A stretch of DNA of 64,000 nt from Eubacteriaceae bacterium Marseille-Q4139 (GTDB lineage Bacteria; Bacillota; Clostridia; Lachnospirales; Lachnospiraceae), in NCBI GenBank assembly GCA_018223415.1, contig JAGTTQ010000001.1, positions 1,254,365 through 1,318,364 of the forward strand. The letters are read 5' to 3'. Position 1 is the first letter of the stretch. Each line of letters starts with the position of its first letter. The position numbers and the translations under genes were made by a program. Below the pieces are notes generated by a model, which saw nothing but the letters and a program-made list of their open reading frames with translations, did no database searches and was not told where the DNA came from. Of the stretch, positions 49,145 to 57,974 are shown one piece after another.

Positions 49145-50098
49145 TCAGATCACCGGGCTCACCGCGTTCTTATATTCCTCAAATTCCCTGTCGGAACAGT
49201 ACACCGTATGTCCCGGCGACGCCTCATGGTAGGACGGCTGTTCGCCCTCGCCGTACTGATGGATGGACGGGTCATAGTGGATTTTCTTTCTCTTTTTCTC
49301 CGCCACCGGATCCGGCTCCGGAATGGCCGATAACAGCGCCCGCGTGTAGGGATGCATCGGATGGGCGAAAAGCTCGTCGGAGTCCGCCATTTCCACCAGC
49401 TTCCCATAATACATGACGCCGATCCGGTCGGAAAAATACTTGACGACCGACAAATTGTGGGCGATGAAGAGAATCGTAAGCCCCATCTCACTTTTGAGCT
49501 GGTTTAACAGGTTGATAACCTGGGCCTGAACGGAAACGTCCAGCGCCGACACCGGCTCGTCGGCAATCACCATCTGCGGCTTTACGATCAGCGCCCTGGC
49601 AATGCCGATTCGCTGCCTTTGGCCGCCGGAAAACTCATGAGGATAGCGGGAGGCATGCTCGGCCTGAAGCCCCACATGCTCCAACATCTCCACCACGCGG
49701 CGGTGCAGCTCCGCCTGATCCTTTACGCCGCGGATTTTTAAGCCCTCGGCAATGATCTCCTGCACGGTCATCCTGGGATTTAACGACGCGATGGGATCCT
49801 GGAAAATCATGGCGATGTTGTCGGTAATATATTTCCTTAGCTTCTTATCGATCTTTCCCGAAATATCCGTGCCGTCAAAGCGGATGGTGCCGTCTGTGGG
49901 GTCGTAAAGCCGGATAATCGTGCGCCCCGTCGTCGTCTTCCCGCAGCCGGACTCGCCCACGAGGCCAAAGGTCTCGCCGCGCTTCACATAAAAGCTCACG
50001 TCGTCTACGGCCTTTACGAGCGACGTTTTCCCGCGTTTTTTCGACTCAAAATGCATGCTCAGATGCTCTACCTCTAAAATTCGGTTCCTGTCATCCAT
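49145..50098 (-). CDS. oppF: Oligopeptide ABC importer ATPase OppF
   Basis: A 317-residue ATPase. Walker A VGESGCGKTTTGR, signature FSGGQRQRIGIARAL, Walker B MVIADEPVSALD, and the Opp/Dpp-type C-terminal extension after residue 240 (HPMHPYTRALLSAIPEPDP). It overlaps oppD by eight bases. One of two ATPases that drive the OppBC channel. Confidence 0.93.
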   Translation of the reverse strand: MDDRNRILEVEHLSMHFESKKRGKTSLVKAVDDVSFYVKRGETFGLVGESGCGKTTTGRTIIRLYDPTDGTIRFDGTDISGKIDKKLRKYITDNIAMIFQDPIASLNPRMTVQEIIAEGLKIRGVKDQAELHRRVVEMLEHVGLQAEHASRYPHEFSGGQRQRIGIARALIVKPQMVIADEPVSALDVSVQAQVINLLNQLKSEMGLTILFIAHNLSVVKYFSDRIGVMYYGKLVEMADSDELFAHPMHPYTRALLSAIPEPDPVAEKKRKKIHYDPSIHQYGEGEQPSYHEASPGHTVYCSDREFEEYKNAVSPVI

Positions 50099-51131
50099 TC
50101 TGTGCTGCCTCCTCCCTCATCCTGGCAATCCTGTGCCTTAAAATCTCCGGCAGCTCCACCTTCGGCGCGTCGGGATGGAGAAGCCAGGTGGCCGCATAGT
50201 GGGTATCGGAGAGCTTGAAATACGGCGGCTCCTTTTCAAAATCAATCTTTAACGCATACTTATTCCTGGCCGCAAACGCGTCGCCTGCCGGCGGGTGCAG
50301 CATGTTGGGCGGCGCGCCGGGGATGGAAAATAACGTCTCTTTCGTGTGCAGGTCGGGCATGGCCGATAAAAGCGCCCAGGTATAGGGATGGGCCGGCCGG
50401 TAGAAGATGTCCTCGCAGGTACCCACCTCGACGATGCGCCCGGCGTACATGACGCAGACCCTGTCGGCCATGTTGGCGACAACGCCGAGGTCATGGGTGA
50501 TGAAAATGATGGAGAGGTTCCGCTCCTTTTTCATCTCATTGATAAGCTCCAGAATCCTCGCCTGAATCGTCACATCGAGGGCCGTCGTCGGCTCGTCGCA
50601 GATTAAGATTTCCGGGTTGCTGGCAAGGGCGATGGCGATGACGATCCTCTGGCGCATGCCGCCGGAAAACTGGAACGGGTATGCGTCGTACCGCTCCGCC
50701 GCGTTTGGGATTCCCACGGCCTCCATAAGCTCGATGGCCCGCTCCTTGGCTTTGGAGCGTTCGATGGATTTGCTTAAAATCAATGCCTCCGTGATCTGCT
50801 TTCCGATTTTCATGATGGGATTCAAGGCGGAAAGGGGATCCTGGAACACCAGGGAAATCCGCTTTCCCCTGATTTTATAGAAATCCTTTTCCTTGTATTT
50901 CGTCATGTCCTCGCCGCGGTACAAAACCTCGCCGTTATCAATGTGCCCGTTTTTCGGCAGAATCCCCAAAATGGCCTTTGTCGTCACGGATTTCCCCGAG
51001 CCGGACTCGCCCACAATCGCCAGCGTCTCGCCCTTATAAAGGTCGAAATTCACGTCGCGGACGGCCCGCACGGTCCCGGAGAATGCCTTAAAGGACACGG
51101 AAAGATCTTTTACGCTTAAAATAGGTTCCAT
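50091..51131 (-). CDS. oppD: Oligopeptide ABC importer ATPase OppD
   Basis: A 346-residue ATPase. Walker A VGESGSGKSVTTKAI, signature FSGGMRQRIVIAIAL, Walker B ILICDEPTTALD, and the Opp/Dpp C-terminal element HPYTWALLSAMPDLH with GAPPNMLHPPAGDAF; the usual FeS/zinc-type cysteines of this tail are replaced here (GDAFAARNKY lacks them). AGGAGG before the ATG. Follows oppC by 17 bases. Confidence 0.93.
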   Translation of the reverse strand: MEPILSVKDLSVSFKAFSGTVRAVRDVNFDLYKGETLAIVGESGSGKSVTTKAILGILPKNGHIDNGEVLYRGEDMTKYKEKDFYKIRGKRISLVFQDPLSALNPIMKIGKQITEALILSKSIERSKAKERAIELMEAVGIPNAAERYDAYPFQFSGGMRQRIVIAIALASNPEILICDEPTTALDVTIQARILELINEMKKERNLSIIFITHDLGVVANMADRVCVMYAGRIVEVGTCEDIFYRPAHPYTWALLSAMPDLHTKETLFSIPGAPPNMLHPPAGDAFAARNKYALKIDFEKEPPYFKLSDTHYAATWLLHPDAPKVELPEILRHRIARMREEAAQNG

Positions 51132-51148
51132 ACTGTCTCCTCCTTCCT

Positions 51149-52297
51149 CTATGCGCCTCTCTGGGTCGGGTCAAAGGCATCTCTTAAGCCGTTTGAAAGC
51201 ATGTTGAACGCGATCATCAGAAGGGAAATCACAACGGCCGGGAAGAATACCTGGTTCGGGTACTGCTGCATGACCTTCTGCCCCTGGGACAAAAGGACGC
51301 CGATGGACGCCTCCGGCGCACGGATTCCGAGGCCGATGTACGCCAGGAAAGACTCCGTAAAAATAGCGCCTGGAATCGCAACCATGGCCCTTGTAATGAT
51401 GGGGCCGATGGAGTTCGGCAGGATGTGGCGGAAAATCAGCGCCATGTCCTTGACGCCGAGCGTCCTGGCCGCCAGCACGTACTCGCTTCCTTTATACCGG
51501 TAGAACTGGGAACGGATCATCCTGGCCGTGCCGATCCAGTTCTGGACGATGAGACAGAGGATGATGGACATCATGCCGGTGCCGAAAAACAGGATGAATA
51601 GCGTCACCACGACGATCTCCGGGAATGCGCCGATGATCTCTGTGATACGCATCATAATCATGTCGGTTTTGCCGCCGTAATAGCCGGCAATGGAGCCGTA
51701 GACGATGCCGATGAACACGTTGCAGAACACGGAAACAAAGGCGATGACTAAGGACACCCTGGCGCCCCGCCACATGCGTACCCAGAGGTCGCGGCCCAGA
51801 TAATCGGTGCCCATCCAGAAATACGTCCCGTCCTCGAGGCCGGAGTATTTATAGTAGTCCACCTTCACATCGCACATCTCGACGCCCTGCACCGTCCGGT
51901 GGTTGATGACCTTTAAGATACTGCCCTCGGGATAGCGGTTCGTATCGTCCAGGGCATCCACGCGGCGGTTCGTCAGCCACCTGGTGCCGTCTAAAAGCCC
52001 GAAGTTTTCCAGTACAGGCATCTTCGGCGGCAGGTTGATCCTGTTTAAATCCTGGTCGTTGTAGTCCCAGCGGCTCATAATCGGCGCGAAAATGGCAAAC
52101 ACCAGGATCACTAAAATCCCGATAAAGGCCGCGATGGAAACCCGGCTCTTGCAGAACCGCAGCATGGCGTCCTTAAAGAAGCCGATGGGCTTATCCTGGA
52201 ATTTTTCATCGGCGATGGCGTCTCCCATCTGGACAAATTCCAGCTTTTCTTTTTCAATTTTGTATTCCTCATTATCAGGAGAATAGAATTTCGCCAT
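51149..52297 (-). CDS. oppC: Oligopeptide ABC importer permease OppC
   Basis: A 382-residue permease, longer than usual (about 300). Helix 1 is at about 50-72, then an extracytoplasmic insert of about 90 residues (DQDLNRINLPPKMP to EDGTYFWMGTD) before GTDYLGRDLWVRMWRGARVSL, which is the normal OppC start of the core. EAA loop: AARTLGVKDMALIFRHILPN. Its ATG shares a base with the oppB stop (TAATG). Confidence 0.92.
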   Translation of the reverse strand: MAKFYSPDNEEYKIEKEKLEFVQMGDAIADEKFQDKPIGFFKDAMLRFCKSRVSIAAFIGILVILVFAIFAPIMSRWDYNDQDLNRINLPPKMPVLENFGLLDGTRWLTNRRVDALDDTNRYPEGSILKVINHRTVQGVEMCDVKVDYYKYSGLEDGTYFWMGTDYLGRDLWVRMWRGARVSLVIAFVSVFCNVFIGIVYGSIAGYYGGKTDMIMMRITEIIGAFPEIVVVTLFILFFGTGMMSIILCLIVQNWIGTARMIRSQFYRYKGSEYVLAARTLGVKDMALIFRHILPNSIGPIITRAMVAIPGAIFTESFLAYIGLGIRAPEASIGVLLSQGQKVMQQYPNQVFFPAVVISLLMIAFNMLSNGLRDAFDPTQRGA

Positions 52298-53247
52298 TAT
52301 TTCTTCCCTCCCATCCTGACGCGCGGGTCAATGATCCCGTAGGAAAGGTCAACCACAAGCACGGTGATTAAGGACACCAGCGTATAGAAAATCAGGGTCG
52401 CAAGCGTCACGGTGTAGTCCGGGGCATTGATGGAATTTACCATGATGCCGCCCATGCCGGGAATCGAGAAAATCGTCTCAATGACGAGGCTGCCGCCCAT
52501 GATGCCCGTAAACATCGGGACGATGATGTTCATGAGCGGGAGCAGGGAATTGCGGATCCCGTGGTTGATGGTGGCCTGCCGCTCCGTGAGGCCCTTTGTC
52601 TTTGCAAGCAGCATGAAGTCGGCGTTGATGGTCTCCGCAAGCTCTGCCCTTAAGTATCTTGTAACCCTGGCAATGGGGCTTAAAGACAGGGCGATGATCG
52701 GGAGCGCCAGACCGTAGAGCCGGTCCATGCCTGTGGATGTGGCGTCGTAGATGATCGGGAACAGGCCGCCCTTAAAGGCCACGAAATACTGGAGCAGCGT
52801 GGCGAAAATGAACGACGGCACCGAGATGAAAATGACAACCATGAACGAAATCAGATAGTCCGTGACCGTATTCTTCCGTATGGCTGCCACGACGCCGAAA
52901 ATAATGCCGAGGGGCAGCGAAATTAACAGGGAAAAAAAATTGATATAGAGGGTCACGGGGATTTTTGTCTTTATGATGTCCCAGACCGGGACGTTGATGT
53001 AGAGCTTTAAGGAAGTCCCCCAATCGCCTTCCAGAACAAGCCCCTTTAAAAACAGCGCATACTGCACCGGGATCGGTTTATCCAGATTGTACTTTGCCTC
53101 CAGGGCCGCCCGCTGCTCAAACGTCATGTCCACGGCATCATCAAAGATCCCGCCCGGCATCAGGCGGATTACCATGAAGCCGATGGTGATGATGATAAAT
53201 AAGGTTAAGAGCATTGCCACAATTCGCTGTATAAAATATTTTGCCAT
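52297..53247 (-). CDS. oppB: Oligopeptide ABC importer permease OppB
   Basis: A 316-residue permease with six helices. MAKYFIQRIVAMLLTLFIIIT at the start and the EAA-type LLAKTKGLTERQATINHGIRNSLLP are typical of OppB/DppB. The ATG at 53247 has AAGGA nine bases upstream. Upstream lies an 11-bp hairpin separating it from oppA. Confidence 0.93.
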   Translation of the reverse strand: MAKYFIQRIVAMLLTLFIIITIGFMVIRLMPGGIFDDAVDMTFEQRAALEAKYNLDKPIPVQYALFLKGLVLEGDWGTSLKLYINVPVWDIIKTKIPVTLYINFFSLLISLPLGIIFGVVAAIRKNTVTDYLISFMVVIFISVPSFIFATLLQYFVAFKGGLFPIIYDATSTGMDRLYGLALPIIALSLSPIARVTRYLRAELAETINADFMLLAKTKGLTERQATINHGIRNSLLPLMNIIVPMFTGIMGGSLVIETIFSIPGMGGIMVNSINAPDYTVTLATLIFYTLVSLITVLVVDLSYGIIDPRVRMGGKK

Positions 53248-53305
53248 ACCCAAGTTCCTTTCCAAACGGCTTTTGGCAGTGCAGCCAGCGCCGCGTAAAT
53301 CGGGA

Positions 53306-53342
53306 AATGCCTGCCGCCACGCTGATTCTGACGGCAGGCATT
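53306..53342 (-). repeat. Hairpin between oppA and oppB
   Basis: AATGCCTGCCG and CGGCAGGCATT (11 bp perfect), 15-base loop, no T-run. The usual place for a stem that keeps oppA mRNA more abundant than the membrane genes. Confidence 0.6.
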
Positions 53343-53359
53343 CCGGTTATGTCATAACG

Positions 53360-55195
53360 CTACTGGGCATCTACGGAGCTCAGGATATATCCAAAGCCAT
53401 AGCCCGGAATATAGTTCTGCGTTACCAGATGAACCCGCGGGCTGATGAGGTAGTAGCTCGGCGCTTCGTAGGCCGGGACGCATACCACGTCGTCCAGCGC
53501 GATTTTCTCCATCTCTCTCGTCAGCTCCATGCGGTATTCCGGATCGAGCTTCGCCTCGATGTCGTAGTTTGCCGTCTCCCAGAGGGCGTCGTATTCTTCG
53601 TTGTAATACGGCTCGTTCTTGTTGGAGTACATGCTGGTGTAAACCTTAAGGCCGTTCCACGGGGCCGGCGTACTGGTGTTCCAGCCTCTCCACTGGAGCT
53701 CAAAGCTGTTGGGATCCCCATTCTTCCAGCCCTGGATATAGGTGGTGAGAACCGAGCTCGGCGCTGCCATCAGCTCTAAGGTAAAGGTGTCACCGAAGAT
53801 ATCCGGCAGGGTCTTATGTAAGAACTCGGAGGCCGCCTTGTTGTTGGCGCTGGTTTCGTTGTACTGGAGCGTTAAGGTCAGGCTTGTGAGGCCGCTTTCC
53901 TCCATGGCCTTGTCGTAGTATTCCTTTGCAAGCTCCGGATCGTAGCCCAGGTTTTCGGTCAGGTACTCGGAAGACTCCGGCATGTTTCGGAAGGTCTGGC
54001 CGTCAAGTCCAAGGCACTTGGAGGCCACCAGATAATTGGATGGGATGCCGTTTGTCATCTTTGCAATGCTTTCGCGGTCGATGGCATAGAACAGGGCTTT
54101 CCGGAAGTTTAAGTTCCCGAGGATGCCGTTGTTCTCGGTGTTCTGATGGTTGATGCAGATTGTCTGGATCGATGTTGCGGGGGCCGTCTTGATGCTCGGG
54201 TCGTCGATGTACTGCTCGATGGCTTCAGGGCTTAGGGAAACCACTTCCAGCTCGTTGTTTAAGTAAAGCTCCAACGCCGTATTCCTGTCGCCGACCACAC
54301 GGTATTCGTAGCCGTCTAACTTGATTTTGTCGGCCAGGACGTAGTCCGGGTTCGCCTCATAGCGGAACAGGGAGCCGGGGATCCATTCTTTTAAGATGAA
54401 AGCTCCGCAGCTCTTATAGGAGTCCAGATTGGAGCCGTAGGTGGTATTTGTCCTGTCGTCGTTCATGCAGGCCTCATAAGTCGGCTTGTGGATGACGCAG
54501 GTCCATGCGTAGTTAAAATGGGCTTTGATATCGTCAGCCGTTACCGGGGCGTCAAGGAGAAGCTCCAGCGTGTAGTCGTCGGCCTTTTTGATTCCCACTT
54601 CATCCCAGGAAACCGTGCCTTCCGTTCCCTGAAGGTAGTAATCGGTCGCTTTCGTGATGGTGATATAGTCGCTGGCAAGCTGGGATGCGCGGTTGTTGAC
54701 GAGAAGCGGATCCAGACACATCTGGAACGAATAAATCACGTCGTCAACGGTGATGGCCTCACCAGTCTCCCACTTCGCATTTTCACGCAGCTTGATGTGC
54801 CATACCTTTCCTTCCTCGTCCACCTGCTCCGGCTCAGACTCGGCAAGCTCCGGCACGTACTCGAAAGCCGTGGCGTCAGCCGTCGGGTAATCGCGGTAGA
54901 GAAGGAGCGAGGTCATGCCGAAAACATCGGCGCTGGCGCTGGCCGTGTAGATGTGCGGATTGATCGTATCAATATCCGTCGTCAGGTAGTTGCGGAACAC
55001 GCCGCCTGTGGCTTCTGCGCTCTCCGCCGCTTCGGTTTCCCCGCCTGACGTCTCGCCTGCCGCCTCGGTGGATGCCGCTGCCGCCGTTGTCTCGTTTCCG
55101 GAATCTCCCGGATTCTTCGGCTCGCTGCTGCATCCGGAAAGGAGGCCTGCTGTCACGGCACATGCCAGAAGGATTGATACTGCTCGTTTTTTCAT
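53360..55195 (-). CDS. oppA: Oligopeptide-binding lipoprotein OppA
   Basis: A 611-residue binding protein. Lipobox LLSGC (Cys22), then about 45 residues of Ala/Thr/Glu/Ser-rich linker, then the family 5 body: FRNYLTTDIDTINPHIYTAS, VWHIKLRENAKWETGEAITVDDVIYSF and LNFRKALFYAIDRESIAKM. The substrate may be peptides or another class-5 ligand such as nickel or glycosides. Has its own promoter at 55308-55337. First gene of oppABCDF. Confidence 0.92.
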   Translation of the reverse strand: MKKRAVSILLACAVTAGLLSGCSSEPKNPGDSGNETTAAAASTEAAGETSGGETEAAESAEATGGVFRNYLTTDIDTINPHIYTASASADVFGMTSLLLYRDYPTADATAFEYVPELAESEPEQVDEEGKVWHIKLRENAKWETGEAITVDDVIYSFQMCLDPLLVNNRASQLASDYITITKATDYYLQGTEGTVSWDEVGIKKADDYTLELLLDAPVTADDIKAHFNYAWTCVIHKPTYEACMNDDRTNTTYGSNLDSYKSCGAFILKEWIPGSLFRYEANPDYVLADKIKLDGYEYRVVGDRNTALELYLNNELEVVSLSPEAIEQYIDDPSIKTAPATSIQTICINHQNTENNGILGNLNFRKALFYAIDRESIAKMTNGIPSNYLVASKCLGLDGQTFRNMPESSEYLTENLGYDPELAKEYYDKAMEESGLTSLTLTLQYNETSANNKAASEFLHKTLPDIFGDTFTLELMAAPSSVLTTYIQGWKNGDPNSFELQWRGWNTSTPAPWNGLKVYTSMYSNKNEPYYNEEYDALWETANYDIEAKLDPEYRMELTREMEKIALDDVVCVPAYEAPSYYLISPRVHLVTQNYIPGYGFGYILSSVDAQ

Positions 55196-55225
55196 AGAAA
55201 ACTCCCCTTTCTTCTTCTATTTTTC

Positions 55226-55240
55226 AGGGCGTGACGCCCT
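55226..55240. repeat. 15-bp near-palindrome in the oppA leader
   Basis: AGGGCGT-G-ACGCCCT, 7-bp perfect arms around one base, about 30 bases before the oppA ATG. Tight centre suggests a protein site rather than an RNA loop. Confidence 0.4.
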
Positions 55241-55307
55241 CAAAAACCATACTTTTCCCGATAAGTCCTGTCTGTTTTTGTTAAATTTCTCTTTTTTACA
55301 TGTTCTG

Positions 55308-55337
55308 ATTATACATTTCGACAAAATACATCGTCAA
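55308..55337 (-). promoter_or_regulatory. opp operon promoter
   Basis: TTGACG, 18-base spacer, TATAAT; the leader to oppA is about 105 bases. The rest of the 55196-55530 gap holds the near-palindrome at 55226 and the terminator at 55459; I see no gene. Confidence 0.65.
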
Positions 55338-55458
55338 ATCCATTCCCTCCTCTTAAGCCCCGACCGGCCGTCTTTTTTCTGTTTGGGCAGTTTAAACAGG
55401 TATTTTTCATCTTTATCTGCCTAATCAGACCGTCTTGGGCTCTCCTGCTATATATATG

Positions 55459-55504
55459 AAAAAAGCCGTACTTTAGGAGCAAAAACTCTCAAAAGTACGG
55501 CTTT
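55459..55504 (-). terminator. Terminator after the DUF3899-like gene
   Basis: AAAGCCGTACTTT and AAAGTACGGCTTT (13 bp, perfect) around a 17-base loop, then TTTTTTC on the minus strand. Ends the gene at 55531. Confidence 0.85.
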
Positions 55505-55530
55505 CTGCTGAAAGCTTCCATATATGCGGC

Positions 55531-55938
55531 TTAAAAAACGATCCATGTGCCGAGAAAGGAAAGGATCAAAAAGACGGCTCCGGCTGCCAGCGGTTCCAGG
55601 CAGGACGGCCCTTTTTTCTTTTCCGAAAGGTAGTCGTAATAGCTCCCAAGGGTTTCCGTCGTCCCGGGGGCAATGGCCTCGTTCTCTTCTTCTTCTTTTT
55701 CGTGGCGTTTTCCGTATTTCCACACCTTCCTGTGGCTGTACACAAAGAGGTCGAAGGTACCGGAGCCGCGGATGAACCTGGCCGCGCCCCAGATAAACGG
55801 CAGCATGCCGCCAAGGAACAGGCAGTTGATTATCCGGTACGACGCTTCGGCCTCATGACTGAACAGGAAATAAAGGATGCCGGCCGCAGCGCCTGCGGCC
55901 AGAAAGTTTCGGAAGCTCCTGATGGAAAAATGATTCAT
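55531..55938 (-). CDS. DUF3899-like membrane protein
   Basis: A 135-residue protein with three membrane helices (about 9-28, 38-56, 113-133) and a charged cytoplasmic loop containing KEEEENE. FLGGMLPFIWGAARFIRGSGTFDLFVYSHRK resembles DUF3899 proteins, with the GxFDxFxYSxRK element. Function unknown. It begins 28 bases after the regulator gene and ends at a strong terminator. Confidence 0.65.
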   Translation of the reverse strand: MNHFSIRSFRNFLAAGAAAGILYFLFSHEAEASYRIINCLFLGGMLPFIWGAARFIRGSGTFDLFVYSHRKVWKYGKRHEKEEEENEAIAPGTTETLGSYYDYLSEKKKGPSCLEPLAAGAVFLILSFLGTWIVF

Positions 55939-55966
55939 GTCTTTCTTCCTCCTGCATGTTCATGTC

Positions 55967-57888
55967 CTAGAGAAGAATCTCCCCCTCTTCCGTCAGCTCG
56001 CAGCCGCCCCGCGTCCTGTTGGCCTTTATGAGGCCGCGGTCGGCCAGGTTCCTTAAGAGGCTGCGGATTTTCCCCTCCGAGACTTCCATCCCTCGGGTTT
56101 CCAGCTCCGCGCAGAGCCTGGCGCGCCCGATTCCCGGATGGCTCCCGATAAAGGATAACAGCTCCCGTTCCAACGGCCCAACACGCTCCTGACGTGCCCT
56201 CACCCATGCCAGCATGTACGGCGGAAGATCTTTTTCATGGAAACGGCCGCCGCTTTGGATACAGGAGAGGTACTTGCACATGTTGGCGATTTCCTTCACA
56301 TTTCCCGGCCAGGGATATTGGTTTAAGACGCGGCGCAGGCCGTCGCCGAACAGCTCTTCCCACGTAAGGGCAGGATTTCCGCAGAGGTTTCTGAGGAAGT
56401 ATTCACAGAGAAGGCGGATGTCCTCCGGCCGTTCCCTGACCGGGACTGTCTCCGCCGAAACCTCGCCGAGGCGGAAGAACAGCTCCGGAAGGAAGTCCCC
56501 CTCCTGACACATCTCATAGAGGCTCCTTGGCGAGGAAGAGATAATCCGCAGCCCTTTCCTGGCATCAAGAAGCCTGAGCACCTCCCGCTGGAGCTTCTCC
56601 GTCAGGCATTGGACGCCGTCGAGATAAAGCGTCCCTTTCCCGTCTGCAAAGATGTTCCCCTCATAGATTTCCGCAAGCTTTCGGATGGTCTCCTCTTCGG
56701 AGAGCGCCGTCAGATGGAGCCTGTAAAACGGGTGTGTGCTGGCGCCGGAATTGCTGTGGATGGCCTGGGCAAGCAGGTGTTTTCCCGTCCCGTTCTCCCC
56801 TTCAATCAGGATTCGGAAATCCGTCAGGGACATCCGCTTCGCCGTCTCCAGCATGGCCTTCGTCTTTTTGTCCCCGGTCAGATAATCCTCAAAGCGGCAG
56901 GCTGCCTCTTCCGGTTTCCGCACATCCCGGGGAGCCCGTGCCGCTGCCCCCGGCTGGCAGTGGAGAAACAGCAGCTTTTCATGGGCAAAATCCTCAATTT
57001 CCTGGAACAGCACCACAATGCCTGTTCCTTCCTCCCCCAGCATAACATGGTTCCCGCCGCGCCTTCGCGCCTCTAAAAGCTGCCGGTAAAATTCCGGCGC
57101 CGCCTCCTTAAGAAGCATGCCCACGAGACGCGGCTTCTCGATAGAAAGTGCCTCTGCAAACGGGCGGTTCACAAGGGTGATGGCCCCGCGGCCGTTGACG
57201 ACGCAGACGCCGGTGCCGATGTTGGTAATGATGCTCTGGGTCAGAAATTTCGTATTGTTGGCCTGTTCCAGCCTGTGATTTGCCACCTTTAAAAGCTGGA
57301 CATACTGGCTGATGAAATTCTTCGTCACCTCATCCACCAACCCCATGGGCAGTCCAAAAAATGCCGCAATCCCGGCAATCGTGGAGATATCCGGCACGCG
57401 GATTCCCACATCCACCACGTTGGGGATGTACTTGGGAACAAGCCTGGATTCCCCGACGGTCACGGCGTAGCGCACCTCCGGATCCGTCTCGCCGGCGCCG
57501 GGGCCGAACGGCAGGAAGTGATACTGGCTTAACCCCACCTGCCCGAGCATCTCAATCGCCAGCCGGGCGTTGGCAAGCGTGTCGTTTACCACGTAAACCT
57601 TCTCGCCTGACGGGATTGTCAGGATCCTGTGGAGATACGTGTAGTTAAACGTCCGCACGCACCGGATATATGGGGTCGGCTCCGGCATGAACGGCTCCGC
57701 AGCCTGGAAGGCCGCGTCGGAGGCAAAGAGCACTAATTCTGCCCCCCCCCCGCAAAAAATTCCCGCGTCACAATGTCCGTCAGGCACGCCTCCAGGTCGA
57801 TGTACGGGCCAAAAATATTCGTCAGATAAGACCGGAGCCCGATGCTCGTCGACGGGCTCTTTGATAACAGCAGTACCTTATGCTTCAA
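55967..57888 (-). CDS. Sigma-54-activator-like regulator, out of frame at a G10 tract
   Basis: As written the gene is split. A TTG start (57888) with AGGAGG upstream opens MKHKVLLLSKSPSTSIGLRS and reads to a stop at 57733, 51 codons. The rest, from after the G10 run at 57742-57751, is in the next frame. One extra G joins both into exactly 641 codons without a stop. The repaired protein has a PrpR-like N-terminal sensor, a PAS domain (about 214-304, SIITNIGTGVCVVNGRGAITLVN), an AAA+ domain with Walker A GENGTGK (about 364-370) and a Walker B GTLYLDGV, then a winged helix. GAFTGA, needed to contact sigma-54, is absent. Either a phase-variable gene or an assembly error. Confidence 0.72.
57742..57751. 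repeat. Homopolymer of ten C (G10 on the coding strand)
   Basis: The longest homopolymer I noticed in the window, located near codon 45 of the regulator gene. Eleven bases would restore the frame. Poly-G tracts within 5' coding ends are the classical slipped-strand phase-variation device. Confidence 0.9.
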
Positions 57889-57974
57889 TTTTATCCCTCC
57901 TGGTCTTCAGGTGCAGATCTGAAACCAATTCTCTCCAAAGTATAGCACCCGGACGGCAGGAAGTACAGGAAAAT

